A DNA stretch of 64,000 nt from Solidesulfovibrio sp. (GTDB lineage: Bacteria; Desulfobacterota; Desulfovibrionia; Desulfovibrionales; Desulfovibrionaceae): the NCBI RefSeq assembly GCF_038562415.1, contig NZ_JBCFBA010000008.1, positions 78,422-142,421 of the forward strand. Reading direction: 5' to 3'. Under the pieces are notes generated by a model. That model was not told the DNA's origin, did no database searches, and worked only from the letters and a program-made list of their open reading frames with translations. This document shows, one piece after another, positions 26,305-36,551 of the stretch. The translations under genes were made by a program, and so were the position numbers. Each line of letters starts with the position of its first letter. The first letter of the stretch is position 1.

Positions 26305-28809
26305 ATGGCGGACAACAACGCGCCTTTCACCCCGAAATTGACCGGCCACGACTACACCACGCCGGACTTGCGGGCCAAGCTCACCGGCGCCGCCCGCTTC
26401 GCCGAGGACTTCCGGGCCGAGGGCATGCTGGTGTGCAAGCTGCTGACCAGCCCCATGCCCCACGCCAAGGTGACGCGCCTGGATACCCGGGCCGCCCTGG
26501 CCAGCCCCGGCGTGCGGGCCATCCTCACCGCCGACGAGCTGCCCGCCCCGGCCGACACCGTCACCGACACCGGCGCCGTGATCCGGGCCAACAAATGGGC
26601 CGAGCCGGCCCTGACCATGGAACCCCTCTATATGGGCGAGCCCATCCTGGCCGTGGCCGCCGAAACCGAGGAAGCCGCCGCCGCGGCCATCGCCGCAATC
26701 GACATCGCCTTTACGCCGCTGCCTTTCGTCATCGATCCCCTGGACAGCCTGCGCCCCGGCGGCCCCGTGGCCCGGGCCGACGGCAACGTCTGGCTCGAGC
26801 CGCCCCAGGCGCCTGGTGGCCCGCCGGCCATGGCCGCGGTGGGGCGGCTGGCCTGGTCCGAGGCCGATTTCGCCGCCGCCGGCCCGTTGCACCTGCCCCT
26901 GGGCCAGCCCTCGCGGCAGTGGGCCTACGGCGACCTGGAGGCCGGTTTCGCCAAGGCGGCCCTCATCCTGGACGAGACCGGCGTCACGCCCAACGTCAGC
27001 CACCAGACCCTGGAGACGCGCTCCACCCTGGCCTATTGGCAAAACGGCAAGGTGTTCATCCACACCGGCACGCAAAGCACCATGCAGACCGTGCCGGCCA
27101 TCGCCCGCTGGCTGGGCATCGGCACGGACAAGATCGTTTTTGTCAGCGAATACACGGGCGGCGGTTTCGGCAGCAAGGGCACGGCCGGCATTTCGCTGGT
27201 CATCCCGGCGCTGTTGGCCAAAAAAGCCAATGCCCCGGTCATGCTGCCCGTGTCGCGCGAGCTCGAGCAGTCCATCGGCCGGGCCCGGCCGAGCCTGATC
27301 GGCCGGCTGCGGGCCGGGTTTGCCGCCGACGGCCGCCTGCTGGCCCTGGACATGTACGCCCTGCAGGACAACGGGCCCTACGAGGAAAACCACGACGCCG
27401 TCCTGGCCGGGCGCATGGTGTCGCTGCTCTACCAGCCCGAGGCCATGCGCTGGCGGGGGCTGTCGGTGCTCACCAACACCCCCACGCGCATGTACCAGAC
27501 CGGCCCGGGCGGGGTGCAGGGGGTCATGCTCATGGACCCGGTCCTGGCCAAGGCGGCTCGGGCCTTGCAGCTCGACCAGGTGGCCATCCGCCGGGTCAAC
27601 GCCCCGGCCGGCAAGGCCCCCCTGGGCGCCCCCGGCCCGGACGGCAAGCGGCCCCACGCCACCAGCGCCTTCGTGCGCGAGGCCCTGGACCTTGGCGCCA
27701 AGGCCTTCGACTGGGAAGGGCGCAAGGCCGGCCCCGCCCGCCCGGCGCCCGGCAAACGCCGGGGCCTTGGCGTGGGGCTGGGCTGTTTCGTGGCCGGTAC
27801 CATCGGCTTCGACGGCCTTTTCGTCATCACCCCCGAGGGCCGCATCCGCATCCACTGCGGCATCGGCAACCTGGGCACGGAATCGTTTAGCGACGTGCAG
27901 CGCGTGCTGGCCGACGCCCTGGACGTGCCCTGGGAAGCCTGCGAGATCATTTGGGGCAATACCGGCAAGCACCTGCCCTGGAGCTGCATCTCCGGCGGCA
28001 GCCAGACCATCCACGCCATGTCCCGGGCCGCCCTGGCCGCGAGCCTGGACGCCAAACGCAAGCTCGCGGCAATCGCGGCCCGCGACCTTGGCGGCGCACC
28101 CGGGGACTACGTGGTGGCCAAGGGCCGGGTGTTTCGCCCGGATACCGGCCAGGGCCTGGATTTCGGCCAGGCGGCCAGGCGGGCCGTGGCGCTTGGCGGC
28201 GCCTACGACGGCCACGAATGCCCGGCCGATGTCCATCCCCTGACCAAGGCCTCGGTGGCCGCCCTGGCCGGGCAGGGGCTCGTGGCCGTGGCCAAGGACA
28301 CCTTTCCCCGGGACGGCCAGAGCTTTTCCTACGTGGCCAGCTTTGCCGAGGTGGAAGTGGACACGGTAACGGGCGTTTGCCGCATCGTGGATTTCCACGC
28401 CGCGGCCGACGCCGGGTTCGTGGTCCATCCCAGGGCCTTCGGCGGCCAGCTCGTGGGGCGCTCCATGCTCGGCTTCGGCCACGCCCTGGGCCAGCGCTGG
28501 GTCTACGACAAGCACTACGGCCTGCCCCTGGCCACCCGTTTCCACCAGACCAAGCCGCCCACCATCCTCGATCTGCCGGCCCGATTCGGCTGGTCGTCGG
28601 TGGGCATCCCGGACCCGGAAACGCCCATCGGCGCCCGGGGCATCGGCGAGCCGCCCACGGGCGCGGCCTGCGCCGCCGTGCTCAACGCCCTGGCCGACGC
28701 CCTGGGCGGCGAATCGTTTCGGCGGGCGCCGGTCATGGCCGACACGGTCCTGGCCGCCCTGTACCCGCAAACGCCGGTTTCGCAAGACGGGCTTTCGGCC
28801 AACGTCTGA
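26305..28809 (+). CDS. Periplasmic aldehyde oxidoreductase, molybdenum subunit (PaoC-like)
   Basis: An 834-aa catalytic subunit binding molybdopterin-cytosine dinucleotide. N-terminal ALTGAARFAEDF-type domain, the Mo-pterin glycine motif TGGGFGSKGTAG near residue 288 and the catalytic glutamate in GARGIGEPPTGAA near residue 776 are present. It has no leader and would be exported bound to the Tat-bearing small subunit. Sequence supports an aldehyde or aromatic-aldehyde oxidising enzyme; the substrate is unknown. Confidence 0.88.
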   Translation: MADNNAPFTPKLTGHDYTTPDLRAKLTGAARFAEDFRAEGMLVCKLLTSPMPHAKVTRLDTRAALASPGVRAILTADELPAPADTVTDTGAVIRANKWAEPALTMEPLYMGEPILAVAAETEEAAAAAIAAIDIAFTPLPFVIDPLDSLRPGGPVARADGNVWLEPPQAPGGPPAMAAVGRLAWSEADFAAAGPLHLPLGQPSRQWAYGDLEAGFAKAALILDETGVTPNVSHQTLETRSTLAYWQNGKVFIHTGTQSTMQTVPAIARWLGIGTDKIVFVSEYTGGGFGSKGTAGISLVIPALLAKKANAPVMLPVSRELEQSIGRARPSLIGRLRAGFAADGRLLALDMYALQDNGPYEENHDAVLAGRMVSLLYQPEAMRWRGLSVLTNTPTRMYQTGPGGVQGVMLMDPVLAKAARALQLDQVAIRRVNAPAGKAPLGAPGPDGKRPHATSAFVREALDLGAKAFDWEGRKAGPARPAPGKRRGLGVGLGCFVAGTIGFDGLFVITPEGRIRIHCGIGNLGTESFSDVQRVLADALDVPWEACEIIWGNTGKHLPWSCISGGSQTIHAMSRAALAASLDAKRKLAAIAARDLGGAPGDYVVAKGRVFRPDTGQGLDFGQAARRAVALGGAYDGHECPADVHPLTKASVAALAGQGLVAVAKDTFPRDGQSFSYVASFAEVEVDTVTGVCRIVDFHAAADAGFVVHPRAFGGQLVGRSMLGFGHALGQRWVYDKHYGLPLATRFHQTKPPTILDLPARFGWSSVGIPDPETPIGARGIGEPPTGAACAAVLNALADALGGESFRRAPVMADTVLAALYPQTPVSQDGLSANV

Positions 28810-28854
28810 ACCGCAAGGCAAGCCGCCGGCGACGACCGGCGGCGGGAGTGGAAT

Positions 28855-29856
28855 ATGGCCACGGTACGCGACAGCATGCCTTCCTTCGACCTCTACCAGC
28901 CGGCGGACCTGGACGCGGCCCTGGCCCTGGCCGGGCGCCTGGGGCCGGCCGGCTGGCTTTTGGCCGGCGGCTGCGACAGCCTGGAACGCTTCAAGGACCG
29001 CCACAAGACCCCCAAGGCCGTGATCGACCTCGGCGGGGTGGCCGAACTGGCCGGCATCCGTGCCGACGGCGACGACCTGGTCATCGGCCCCATGACCACC
29101 CTGACGGACGTCGCCCGCCATCCCCTGGTGCGGGAGCGCTTCGGGCTGCTCGCCCGGGCGGCCGGGGAGGTGGCCGCGCCCCAGATCCGCAACCAGGGGA
29201 CCCTTGGCGGCAACATCGCCCAGGACACCCGCTGCTGGTATTACCGGGCCGGCTGGACCTGCTACCGGGCCGGCGGCAACCTCTGCTACGCCGACACGCC
29301 GCAGGGCCGCAACCGCGAGCACGCCATCCTCGGCGCCAGCCGCTGCGTGGCCGTCTCGCCCTCGGACACGGCCCCGGCCCTGGTCGCCCTGGAGGCCCGG
29401 CTGGTCATCCGCAGCGCCGCCGGCCGCCGCGAGGTCGCGGCCGAGGACTTCTTCGTCGGGCCGGACCGCGACATCACGCGCCTGACCATTCTCAAGCCCG
29501 GCGAGGTGCTCGGCGAAATCCGCCTGCCCCCGGCCTGGGCCGGGGCGCCGTGGGCTTTCGAGAAGGTCCGCGACCGGCCGGTCTGGGATTTCGCCCTGGT
29601 CAACATGGCCGCCGTCCTGCGCACCACCGGCGACCGCCTGGATAAGGCCCGGGTGGTGCTCGGGGCCGTGGCCGCCCGGCCCTGGCGGCTGGCCGCCATC
29701 GAGGCCGCCGTGGCCGGCCGGCCCAGAGCCGAGGCCGCCGCCCTGGCCGGGCGCCTGGCCGTGGCCGAGGCGCGGCCGCTTAGCCACAACGGCTACAAGG
29801 TCACCCTGGCCCAAAACCTCGTGTTCCGCGCCATCGCCGGCAAGGAGGCCGCATGA
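28855..29856 (+). CDS. Periplasmic aldehyde oxidoreductase, FAD subunit with extra Fe-S insertion (PaoB-like)
   Basis: A 333-aa FAD-binding subunit of the CO-dehydrogenase medium-chain type. LLAGGCDSLERFK lies near residue 35 and QIRNQGTLGGNIA near 113. Between residues 127 and 164 a short insertion holds four cysteines (127, 136, 144, 164), matching in position the extra [4Fe-4S] cluster of PaoB and of 4-hydroxybenzoyl-CoA reductase beta subunits. Its stop overlaps the cytochrome b start (ATGA). Confidence 0.85.
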   Translation: MATVRDSMPSFDLYQPADLDAALALAGRLGPAGWLLAGGCDSLERFKDRHKTPKAVIDLGGVAELAGIRADGDDLVIGPMTTLTDVARHPLVRERFGLLARAAGEVAAPQIRNQGTLGGNIAQDTRCWYYRAGWTCYRAGGNLCYADTPQGRNREHAILGASRCVAVSPSDTAPALVALEARLVIRSAAGRREVAAEDFFVGPDRDITRLTILKPGEVLGEIRLPPAWAGAPWAFEKVRDRPVWDFALVNMAAVLRTTGDRLDKARVVLGAVAARPWRLAAIEAAVAGRPRAEAAALAGRLAVAEARPLSHNGYKVTLAQNLVFRAIAGKEAA

Positions 29857-30698
29857 ACCTGGTCGTTCGGGGCGCTTCCCCCTGGGGGCAGCCCATCATC
29901 CTCCACGCCGCCTGGTCCCTGTTGTGGCTGTGTCTGGCCGGCGCGGCGGCTTTCGTCGTCGTCCATGCCCTGTGGGTGCGCCGGCGGGCCGGCGCGCCCG
30001 CCGGCCCGGTCCCGCCCGAACTGGCGGGGGCCTTTCCCGGGGCCGTGGCGCGCCACTCCTTCGTGGCCCGGGTTTTCCACTGGCTCATGGCCGCCTGCGT
30101 GCTGACGCTTCTGGCCACGGCCTTTTCGCCCAGGTTCGGCCTGGCCTTCGACTGGGTCGGCCCCCATGTCCTGGCCGGGGCGGTGCTGGTGGCGGCCATC
30201 GCCTTTCACATCGCCCATGCCATAACCTGCCAGGACGTGGGGGCCATCTGGCCGGTGCCGGCCGACTGGCCGCAGCTGCGCGCCGTCCTTTTCCCACCGC
30301 GAGACGGCGCCGCAATGCCCAGGGCCGGGAAATACCCCCTGGGCAACAAGCTCTTTCACCTGGGCGCCGTGGTCGTGGGCCTGACACTCGCCGCGACCGG
30401 CACGGCCATGCTCTGGCGGGTGCGCACGCCCTTTGTCACGCGCGATCCGTATCGCTTCTTCGGTGACGGCGGCTGGGGTGTGGTCTATGCCCTGCACGGC
30501 CTGGCGGCCATGGCCCTGGCCGGCCTGGTCGTCATTCACATCTACTTCGCCATCCGCCCGGAAAAACGGCCCATCACCCGGTCCATGCTCGTTGGGACCA
30601 TGGACCGGGATTTCTACCTCGGCCACCACGATCCCGCCCGCTGGGGCGGCGAGGGCCCGGCCCCGAAAGAGTCCGCCAAGGAGGCGGGCAGCGCATGA
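29853..30698 (+). CDS. Membrane cytochrome b, formate-dehydrogenase-gamma-like
   Basis: A 281-aa membrane protein with five hydrophobic helices and histidines placed as haem-b ligands (ARVFHWLMAACVLT, AFHIAHAITC, FHLGAVVVGLTLA, VVIHIYFA). It resembles FdnI-type cytochrome b subunits. Overlap with the upstream FAD subunit gene shows co-translation, so it likely takes electrons from the periplasmic aldehyde oxidoreductase into the quinone pool. It overlaps the next gene by 4 nt. Confidence 0.82.
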   Translation: MNLVVRGASPWGQPIILHAAWSLLWLCLAGAAAFVVVHALWVRRRAGAPAGPVPPELAGAFPGAVARHSFVARVFHWLMAACVLTLLATAFSPRFGLAFDWVGPHVLAGAVLVAAIAFHIAHAITCQDVGAIWPVPADWPQLRAVLFPPRDGAAMPRAGKYPLGNKLFHLGAVVVGLTLAATGTAMLWRVRTPFVTRDPYRFFGDGGWGVVYALHGLAAMALAGLVVIHIYFAIRPEKRPITRSMLVGTMDRDFYLGHHDPARWGGEGPAPKESAKEAGSA

Positions 30699-31132
30699 CG
30701 GCACTGACGGACATCAAACGGCGCTGCGAGGCCGTGGAGGCCTGCTACGAGTTCCTGCTGGCCTACGCCGCCCAGGGCGTGGACGACGACCGGCAAAGCC
30801 GCAACGGCGGCCAGTTGCGCGAGCTGCTCGTTGCGGCCGTTGCGGCCGCCGCCGGCCTGGCCGACGCCGGCCTGGCCGCCGTGTCGATCCTGGGCCTGGA
30901 CACGGACCGGCGCTACCTGGCCTTTTGCGGCGTGCTGCGCCAGGACGCGACCAAGGCGTTGGCCGTCCTGGAACTGGTGCTGGCCCAGCCGCGCATCGGT
31001 TCCCAGCTCATCGACAACTGCAACGCCTCGCTGCACCTGCGCGCGCTGCTTACCGACATCTTTCTCCTCGACGAAGTCCTGCGCGGGCACGGGCTTGGGC
31101 ACGGGGCGGACGGGCCGGCCGGCGGCGCATAG
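30695..31132 (+). CDS. Small helical protein of the aldehyde oxidoreductase operon, unknown function
   Basis: A 145-aa protein, not recognised. It is predicted to be nearly all helical (DIKRRCEAVEACYEFLLAYA, ALAVLELVLAQPRIGSQL) with no signal peptide or membrane segment, so cytoplasmic. Its ATG overlaps the cytochrome b stop (ATGA), tying it to the oxidoreductase. Size and shape would suit an assembly factor or chaperone, but no motif supports this. Confidence 0.6.
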   Translation: MTALTDIKRRCEAVEACYEFLLAYAAQGVDDDRQSRNGGQLRELLVAAVAAAAGLADAGLAAVSILGLDTDRRYLAFCGVLRQDATKALAVLELVLAQPRIGSQLIDNCNASLHLRALLTDIFLLDEVLRGHGLGHGADGPAGGA

Positions 31133-31290
31133 GCGGCCCCGGCCGGCCACGGCCGCCCATGCGTGCTTCGTCCGATGGAAAGGCCTTCCGGCCATCGATT
31201 CTGTCGATTGTACAGGACGCCCCGCCCTGGGTACAGGAGAGGCCGGCCGATCGGGCGATCGGCAACGATCCTTCCGGAGGCGGGTATTCC

Positions 31291-32098
31291 ATGGACAAGG
31301 TGGACAGGACGGGTTTGCGGCGCGTCATCGGCATCGATATCGGCTCGCGCAGCATCGGGCTGGTCGCCCTCAAGGACGGTCGAACCGTCCGGGCGTTGAC
31401 CGTGCCCACGACCTACGACCTGTTGCGCCAGTGCCGCCGGGTTCTGGAGGGCGAGCGGGCGGCGCGCGTCGTGGCCACGGGTTACGGCCGCAAGCTGTTC
31501 GCCCAGGCCTTCGAGGCGGCGGATGCCCTCGGCCCGGTGTCGGACATCACCGAGATCCAGGCCCACGCCCTGGGCGCCAGGGCGCTTTTCCCGCAAGCCC
31601 GCACGGTGCTCGACATCGGCGGCCAGGACACCAAGGTCATCGCCCTGTCCGAGGCCGGCAAGGTGGTCAAGTTCGAGATGAACGACCGTTGCGCAGCCGG
31701 CACGGGCAAGTTCCTGGAATTCATGGCCGTGGCCTTGCAGGTGCCCTTGGAGGATTTCGGCGCTTTTGCCCTGGCGGCCGACAAGCGGCTGCGCATCGGC
31801 TCCATGTGCACGGTTTTCGCCGAGACCGAGGCCACCACGCTCATGGCCATGGGCGAGCGGCCCGAAAACATCGCCATGGGCCTGCACCTGGCCATCGTCG
31901 GCCGGGTGTCGGCCATGGCCGGCCGGGTCGGCGGCCGGGGGCCGCTGGTTTTTTCCGGCGGCGTGGCCCGCAACGCCTGCGTGGTGCGGCTTCTGGCCGA
32001 ATCCTTGGGCCAGGCGCCGCTTATCCCGGACGAGCCGGAGCTCGTGGGGGCGCTGGGGGCGGCGCTGGCCGGCCTGGCGCGGTGCCGGGCGGCCGGGC

Positions 32099-32109
<11 letters not shown>
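31291..32109 (+). CDS. CoA-dehydratase-type activase (BcrA/BadF/HgdC family), orphan
   Basis: A 272-aa ASKHA-fold ATPase. [14 protein letters not shown] is the phosphate-1 motif, [10 protein letters not shown] phosphate-2, and cluster cysteines occur in [13 protein letters not shown] and GSMCTVFAE, which hold the [4Fe-4S] shared by the dimer. Such activases inject an energised electron into 2-hydroxyacyl-CoA dehydratases or benzoyl-CoA-reductase-like enzymes. No dehydratase component is nearby. The ATG at 31291 follows GGAGG. Its 3' end overlaps that of purT by 11 nt. Confidence 0.85.
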
Positions 32110-33280
<1,171 letters not shown>

Positions 33281-33352
33281 GGGAGCCTCCTTGGGGTGCT
33301 TTGCGGGAGGGGGAACCCTACAGGGAGCCGGCCGTCAGGACAAGGCCCGGCG

Positions 33353-35353
33353 TCACGGCTTCGCCTCGGCCGCCGCCGGGCCCAGGGCCTCGGCGTGGAC
33401 CTGGAAGTCCTTCAGGCGCAGGCTCTCCAGGTTGCCGCCCGGATACATGGGCCTGCGCGAGTCGCAAACGAGGGTGAAGCGCAGGCGAAACCGCCGGTAG
33501 GGGGCCGTGCGGTCCACGGGGAAGGAGGCGTCCCCCTCGCCCAGGGGTTTGTCGAGCAGGAACCCCTCGCGCCAGGGTTCGTCGTCGAAGGCGTAGGCCA
33601 CGGCCAGGCGGTTGTCCGGGGCGGTGACGGAAAATCCCAGGAACACGGTCAGCCGCTGGGGCACGGGGGCGGTGTTGGCAAAGGCGAAGGTGGCCTGGCC
33701 GGGCGTGTGGTTTCGGGTGGCGATGAGCCCCCCGCCCCACAGCGGCAGGCTGGCGACGTTTTCCAGGGACTCGGCCTCGACGTGGAGCTGGGGCGGATAG
33801 AGCCCGACCGCCCGCCTGGCCGGCAGCGGCCCCAGGGGCAGGAGCGGCCGGCGGGGTATCTCGAAATAGTAGACCCGGGTCCCCAGCACCTCGGCCACGG
33901 CCGAGGGGTCGCCCATGTGGGCCAGAAACGAGGCCTCGTCGGCGGCCAGGTGGCCGTATCCCCCGGCGGCCACGAAAAAGAGGTTGGCCGTGGCGTCGCC
34001 GGCATCGAGGCGCGGCCGGGCCAGGCGGTCGTCGGCCGGGCCGGAGCGGGCGGCGTACCACCCGACGGCGTTGGCCAGGCCCTGGTCGGAAAACACCACG
34101 CAGTCATGGGGTTCCATGGTCCGCGTCAGCAGCTCGGCCAGGGACTTGTACGGCCCGGTGTGGCTGGCCACGGCGTAGAAGCGTTCGTGGAGGAACAGCG
34201 GATACGGCAGGGCCAGGGCCAGGCACAGCAGCGTGGCCACCAGGGGGCGCGGACAGCCGGGCGAAAGGAGCACGGGCAGGCCGTTGCCGGCCAGGATGAG
34301 CGCGGCCGGCAACAGCACCGTCAGGTGCCAGGGATTGAAATAGGTGGTGAACCGCGCGGCCGTCAGCGCCGCCATGGGCAGCAGGGCGAAACCGGCCAGA
34401 AGCAGGCTGGTCTCCCTGCTTTGCCGCCACAGCCGGAGCGCGCCGACGACGGTCAGGGCCGTGACGGTCACCCGGGCCACGAGGTTGGGCAGATACCAGA
34501 ACGTTTCGCCCAGCCGCTGCGTGGTCATGGCGGCCATGGTCGCCAGGGTCTTTCGCGCGCCGGAGGCGTCCACATTGGCCGAAAGCGCGCCGCACAGAAA
34601 CGGCAGGCTGGCCCCGGCGGCCAGGGCGGCGCCCAGGGAAAAGGCCGCCAGCCGCCACAGGTTGCCCCGGCTGCGCCTGGCCAGGGCCAGGCACAGCAGC
34701 ATGGCCCCCTCGGCGCCGATGACGAGAAGCGCGGTGAAATGGAGCAGAGCCAGGGCCAGGTTGGTGGCCCACAGGCAGGCCATGGCCCGCCAGGTGCCGC
34801 CCCGCAGCAGGGCGGCGAAGGCCCACAGGGAGACGAGCGACAGGTCGAAGACCAGGGTGTAGGGCCGCACCTGCCGGGAAAGCAGCAGCAGCAAGGGGTT
34901 GACGGCGGCGAGCACGGCCGCGAACAGGCCGGTCTCCCGGGAGATGAACGATTTGCCGGCCAGGTACAGCAGGGGCACGGCGGCGATGCCGGCCAGGGCC
35001 GCCGGCAGGCGCAAGGCCCAGTCGGCGGTGCTTGCGGCCATGACCGCCTTGATCAGGAAATAAAACAGCGGCGGGTGGAGGTCCTGGGTCAGGGCCCGCT
35101 CCACGATGGCCGCCAGGGGCAGGCGGGCCGTCATGGGCACGAGCACCTCGTCCCACCACATGGAAGGCAGGCCCAGGTCCGTGAGCCGCAGCCAGGCGGC
35201 GATGGCGGTGATGCAACACAGCGCGAGAAGGTCGCCGCAGCGGACGTTGCGCCCGGGCGGCGCGGGATGCGGCGACGCGGCGGGGGAACGTGGCCGGCTG
35301 TCGTCACCGCAAGGCGACGCGGATACGGGAGGGGCGCGGCGAAAGGCGTTCAT
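33353..35353 (-). CDS. GT-C / family-39-like membrane glycosyltransferase
   Basis: About 666 aa with roughly 11 transmembrane helices and a large soluble C-terminal part. The first loop has SMWWDEVLVP, the acidic motif of polyprenyl-phosphate-sugar transferases (PMT/ArnT type), and DLHPPLFYFL follows, also typical. It probably transfers a sugar to lipid, protein or glycan on the periplasmic face. The ATG at 35353 (MNAFRR) is preferred over an upstream start because the extra residues look non-coding. It is 72 nt from purT on the same strand. Confidence 0.7.
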   Translation of the reverse strand: MNAFRRAPPVSASPCGDDSRPRSPAASPHPAPPGRNVRCGDLLALCCITAIAAWLRLTDLGLPSMWWDEVLVPMTARLPLAAIVERALTQDLHPPLFYFLIKAVMAASTADWALRLPAALAGIAAVPLLYLAGKSFISRETGLFAAVLAAVNPLLLLLSRQVRPYTLVFDLSLVSLWAFAALLRGGTWRAMACLWATNLALALLHFTALLVIGAEGAMLLCLALARRSRGNLWRLAAFSLGAALAAGASLPFLCGALSANVDASGARKTLATMAAMTTQRLGETFWYLPNLVARVTVTALTVVGALRLWRQSRETSLLLAGFALLPMAALTAARFTTYFNPWHLTVLLPAALILAGNGLPVLLSPGCPRPLVATLLCLALALPYPLFLHERFYAVASHTGPYKSLAELLTRTMEPHDCVVFSDQGLANAVGWYAARSGPADDRLARPRLDAGDATANLFFVAAGGYGHLAADEASFLAHMGDPSAVAEVLGTRVYYFEIPRRPLLPLGPLPARRAVGLYPPQLHVEAESLENVASLPLWGGGLIATRNHTPGQATFAFANTAPVPQRLTVFLGFSVTAPDNRLAVAYAFDDEPWREGFLLDKPLGEGDASFPVDRTAPYRRFRLRFTLVCDSRRPMYPGGNLESLRLKDFQVHAEALGPAAAEAKP

Positions 35354-35531
35354 CGGCGGCGTTGCGGCGAAGATTCCGGTCGTTGCGGGCGCGAGGCTTC
35401 GTTCGTGCGACTCCCGCACATCATGCACATGTTTCCTTTCCTTGGCCGCGTTGTCGGGCCGTGACGGCTGTCGGCCGCCCGTTCGCCCGCATGCGCACGC
35501 GCCCGGCGGACAGCGGCCGACACGATGCGAT

Positions 35532-35545
35532 TTTTCGCGCGAAAA
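35532..35545. promoter_or_regulatory. 14-bp palindrome upstream of the glycosyltransferase
   Basis: TTTTCGCGCGAAAA, a perfect palindrome in a GC-rich gap (35354-35630) that also carries a TGTCGGCCGC / GCGGCCGACA hairpin at 35469-35522. It may be an operator; no regulator is known for it. Confidence 0.3.
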
Positions 35546-35630
35546 GTCCACGCCGAACCGTCACCGACGCAGTGGTCGCGGGCGCGGATGCGGCGCTGTT
35601 TCGGCACCGTGCCCGAAGGCCGGGGAAGGG

Positions 35631-36020
35631 TTACAGGTCGAGCACGTGGCTTTGCAGGACAAAGCAGGTGAAACTGCCCGTGAACACGGTTTGTCCGTCC
35701 CGGCGCACGGTGACGGACACGCGGCGCTTCTTGCCGGCGTCCTCGTCCTGGCTGGCCTCGGCTTCGAGGGTTTCGCCCACGGCCGTGGGCGCGGTGAAGC
35801 GGACCTCGGCCGCGCCGAGGACCACCAGCGGATCGTTCACGGCCAGCATGGCGGCATGGTCGGCCAGGCCGAAGACGAAACCGCCGTGGACGAGGCCTCG
35901 GTCGTCCACGGCCATGGCCGGGGCGAGGGTCAGGCGCACGACGGCCCGGCCGGGGGACAGGGCAACGGGCGCGCCGCACAGGGACTGGTCGATGCGGGTA
36001 TGGGTGGCGGGCTGGGGCAT
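35631..36020 (-). CDS. Hotdog-fold thioesterase (PaaI-like)
   Basis: A 129-aa single-domain hotdog protein: AVDDRGLVHGGFVFGLADHA carries the conserved HGG and the helix with the acidic residue. Proteins of this type hydrolyse acyl- or aryl-CoA thioesters. AAAGGAG precedes the ATG at 36020. It stands between the glycosyltransferase and the pilin gene with no evident functional partner. Confidence 0.8.
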   Translation of the reverse strand: MPQPATHTRIDQSLCGAPVALSPGRAVVRLTLAPAMAVDDRGLVHGGFVFGLADHAAMLAVNDPLVVLGAAEVRFTAPTAVGETLEAEASQDEDAGKKRRVSVTVRRDGQTVFTGSFTCFVLQSHVLDL

Positions 36021-36092
36021 GGAGACGCTCCTTTGGCCGACCATGCCAAAAGGCGGCTGGCGGGGCAATGCGCTCGGCCGGGCGCCGGGGCG

Positions 36093-36130
36093 CCCAAAAG
36101 CGAAGGCCGCCCCCGTTGCCGGGGACGGCC
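36093..36130 (-). terminator. Terminator after the Flp pilin gene
   Basis: On the minus strand a GGCCGTCCCC / GGGGGCGGCC stem (10 bp including a T-G pair) around GGCAAC, followed by TTCGCTTTTGG, 40 nt after the flp stop. Confidence 0.6.
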
Positions 36131-36170
36131 CACGCATGTTGCGCGAATGTCGCGGCCGGTTGCGTCGGGC

Positions 36171-36350
36171 TCAGCTGGCGCCGGCGGTGCCGATCTGGCC
36201 GGAGAGGTTCGTGAAGAGGGTGTTGAGGTTCGTGCCCAGGGTGGTGACGGCGCCGATGATGACGGCGGCGATGAGCGCGGCCATGAGTCCGTATTCAACC
36301 GCGGTGGCCCCTTCCTCGTCACGAATGAAGTTGGTGATGGTGCGCAGCAT
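36171..36350 (-). CDS. flp: Flp/Fap-type pilin, orphan
   Basis: A 59-aa class IVb prepilin. The processing site and start of the hydrophobic helix read EEGATAVEYGLMAALIAAVI, the standard Flp motif with Glu at +5 and Tyr after it. After cleavage it would form thin adhesive pili. No tadA, rcpA, prepilin peptidase or other tad gene is in the window, so assembly must use a machine elsewhere. GGGAGA precedes the ATG. It has its own sigma-54 promoter. Confidence 0.9.
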   Translation of the reverse strand: MLRTITNFIRDEEGATAVEYGLMAALIAAVIIGAVTTLGTNLNTLFTNLSGQIGTAGAS

Positions 36351-36418
36351 GGTCTTTCTCCCCTTTCGAAATATGTTGATGGTCGTTGCGTCCGTTGTCC
36401 GCTCTTGACGGGAGAGAA

Positions 36419-36434
36419 AGCAGGTGGCGTGCCA
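36419..36434 (-). promoter_or_regulatory. Sigma-54 promoter of flp
   Basis: On the minus strand TGGCACGCCACCTGCT: perfect -24 (TGGCACG) and good -12 (CTGCT), GG and GC spaced by 10 nt, 70 nt before the flp ATG. Confidence 0.82.
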
Positions 36435-36503
36435 GGTTGTGGTGCGGCGAAAATACTCTGAAATAATTGAGGAAGAACTTTTCGCTCCGGTTGGTGTTCG
36501 ACG

Positions 36504-36544
36504 ATTCGTGGAACGCTGGCCCGACATTCCCGCATTCGTGGAAC
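36504..36544. promoter_or_regulatory. Paired direct repeats upstream of the flp promoter
   Basis: Two copies of ATTCGTGGAAC at 36504-36514 and 36534-36544, exactly 30 bp apart and about 70-110 nt upstream of the -24 element. Spacing of three helical turns and distance fit paired enhancer-binding sites. Each copy also forms a loose TTC...GAA dyad. Confidence 0.55.
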
Positions 36545-36551
36545 CGTCCCG

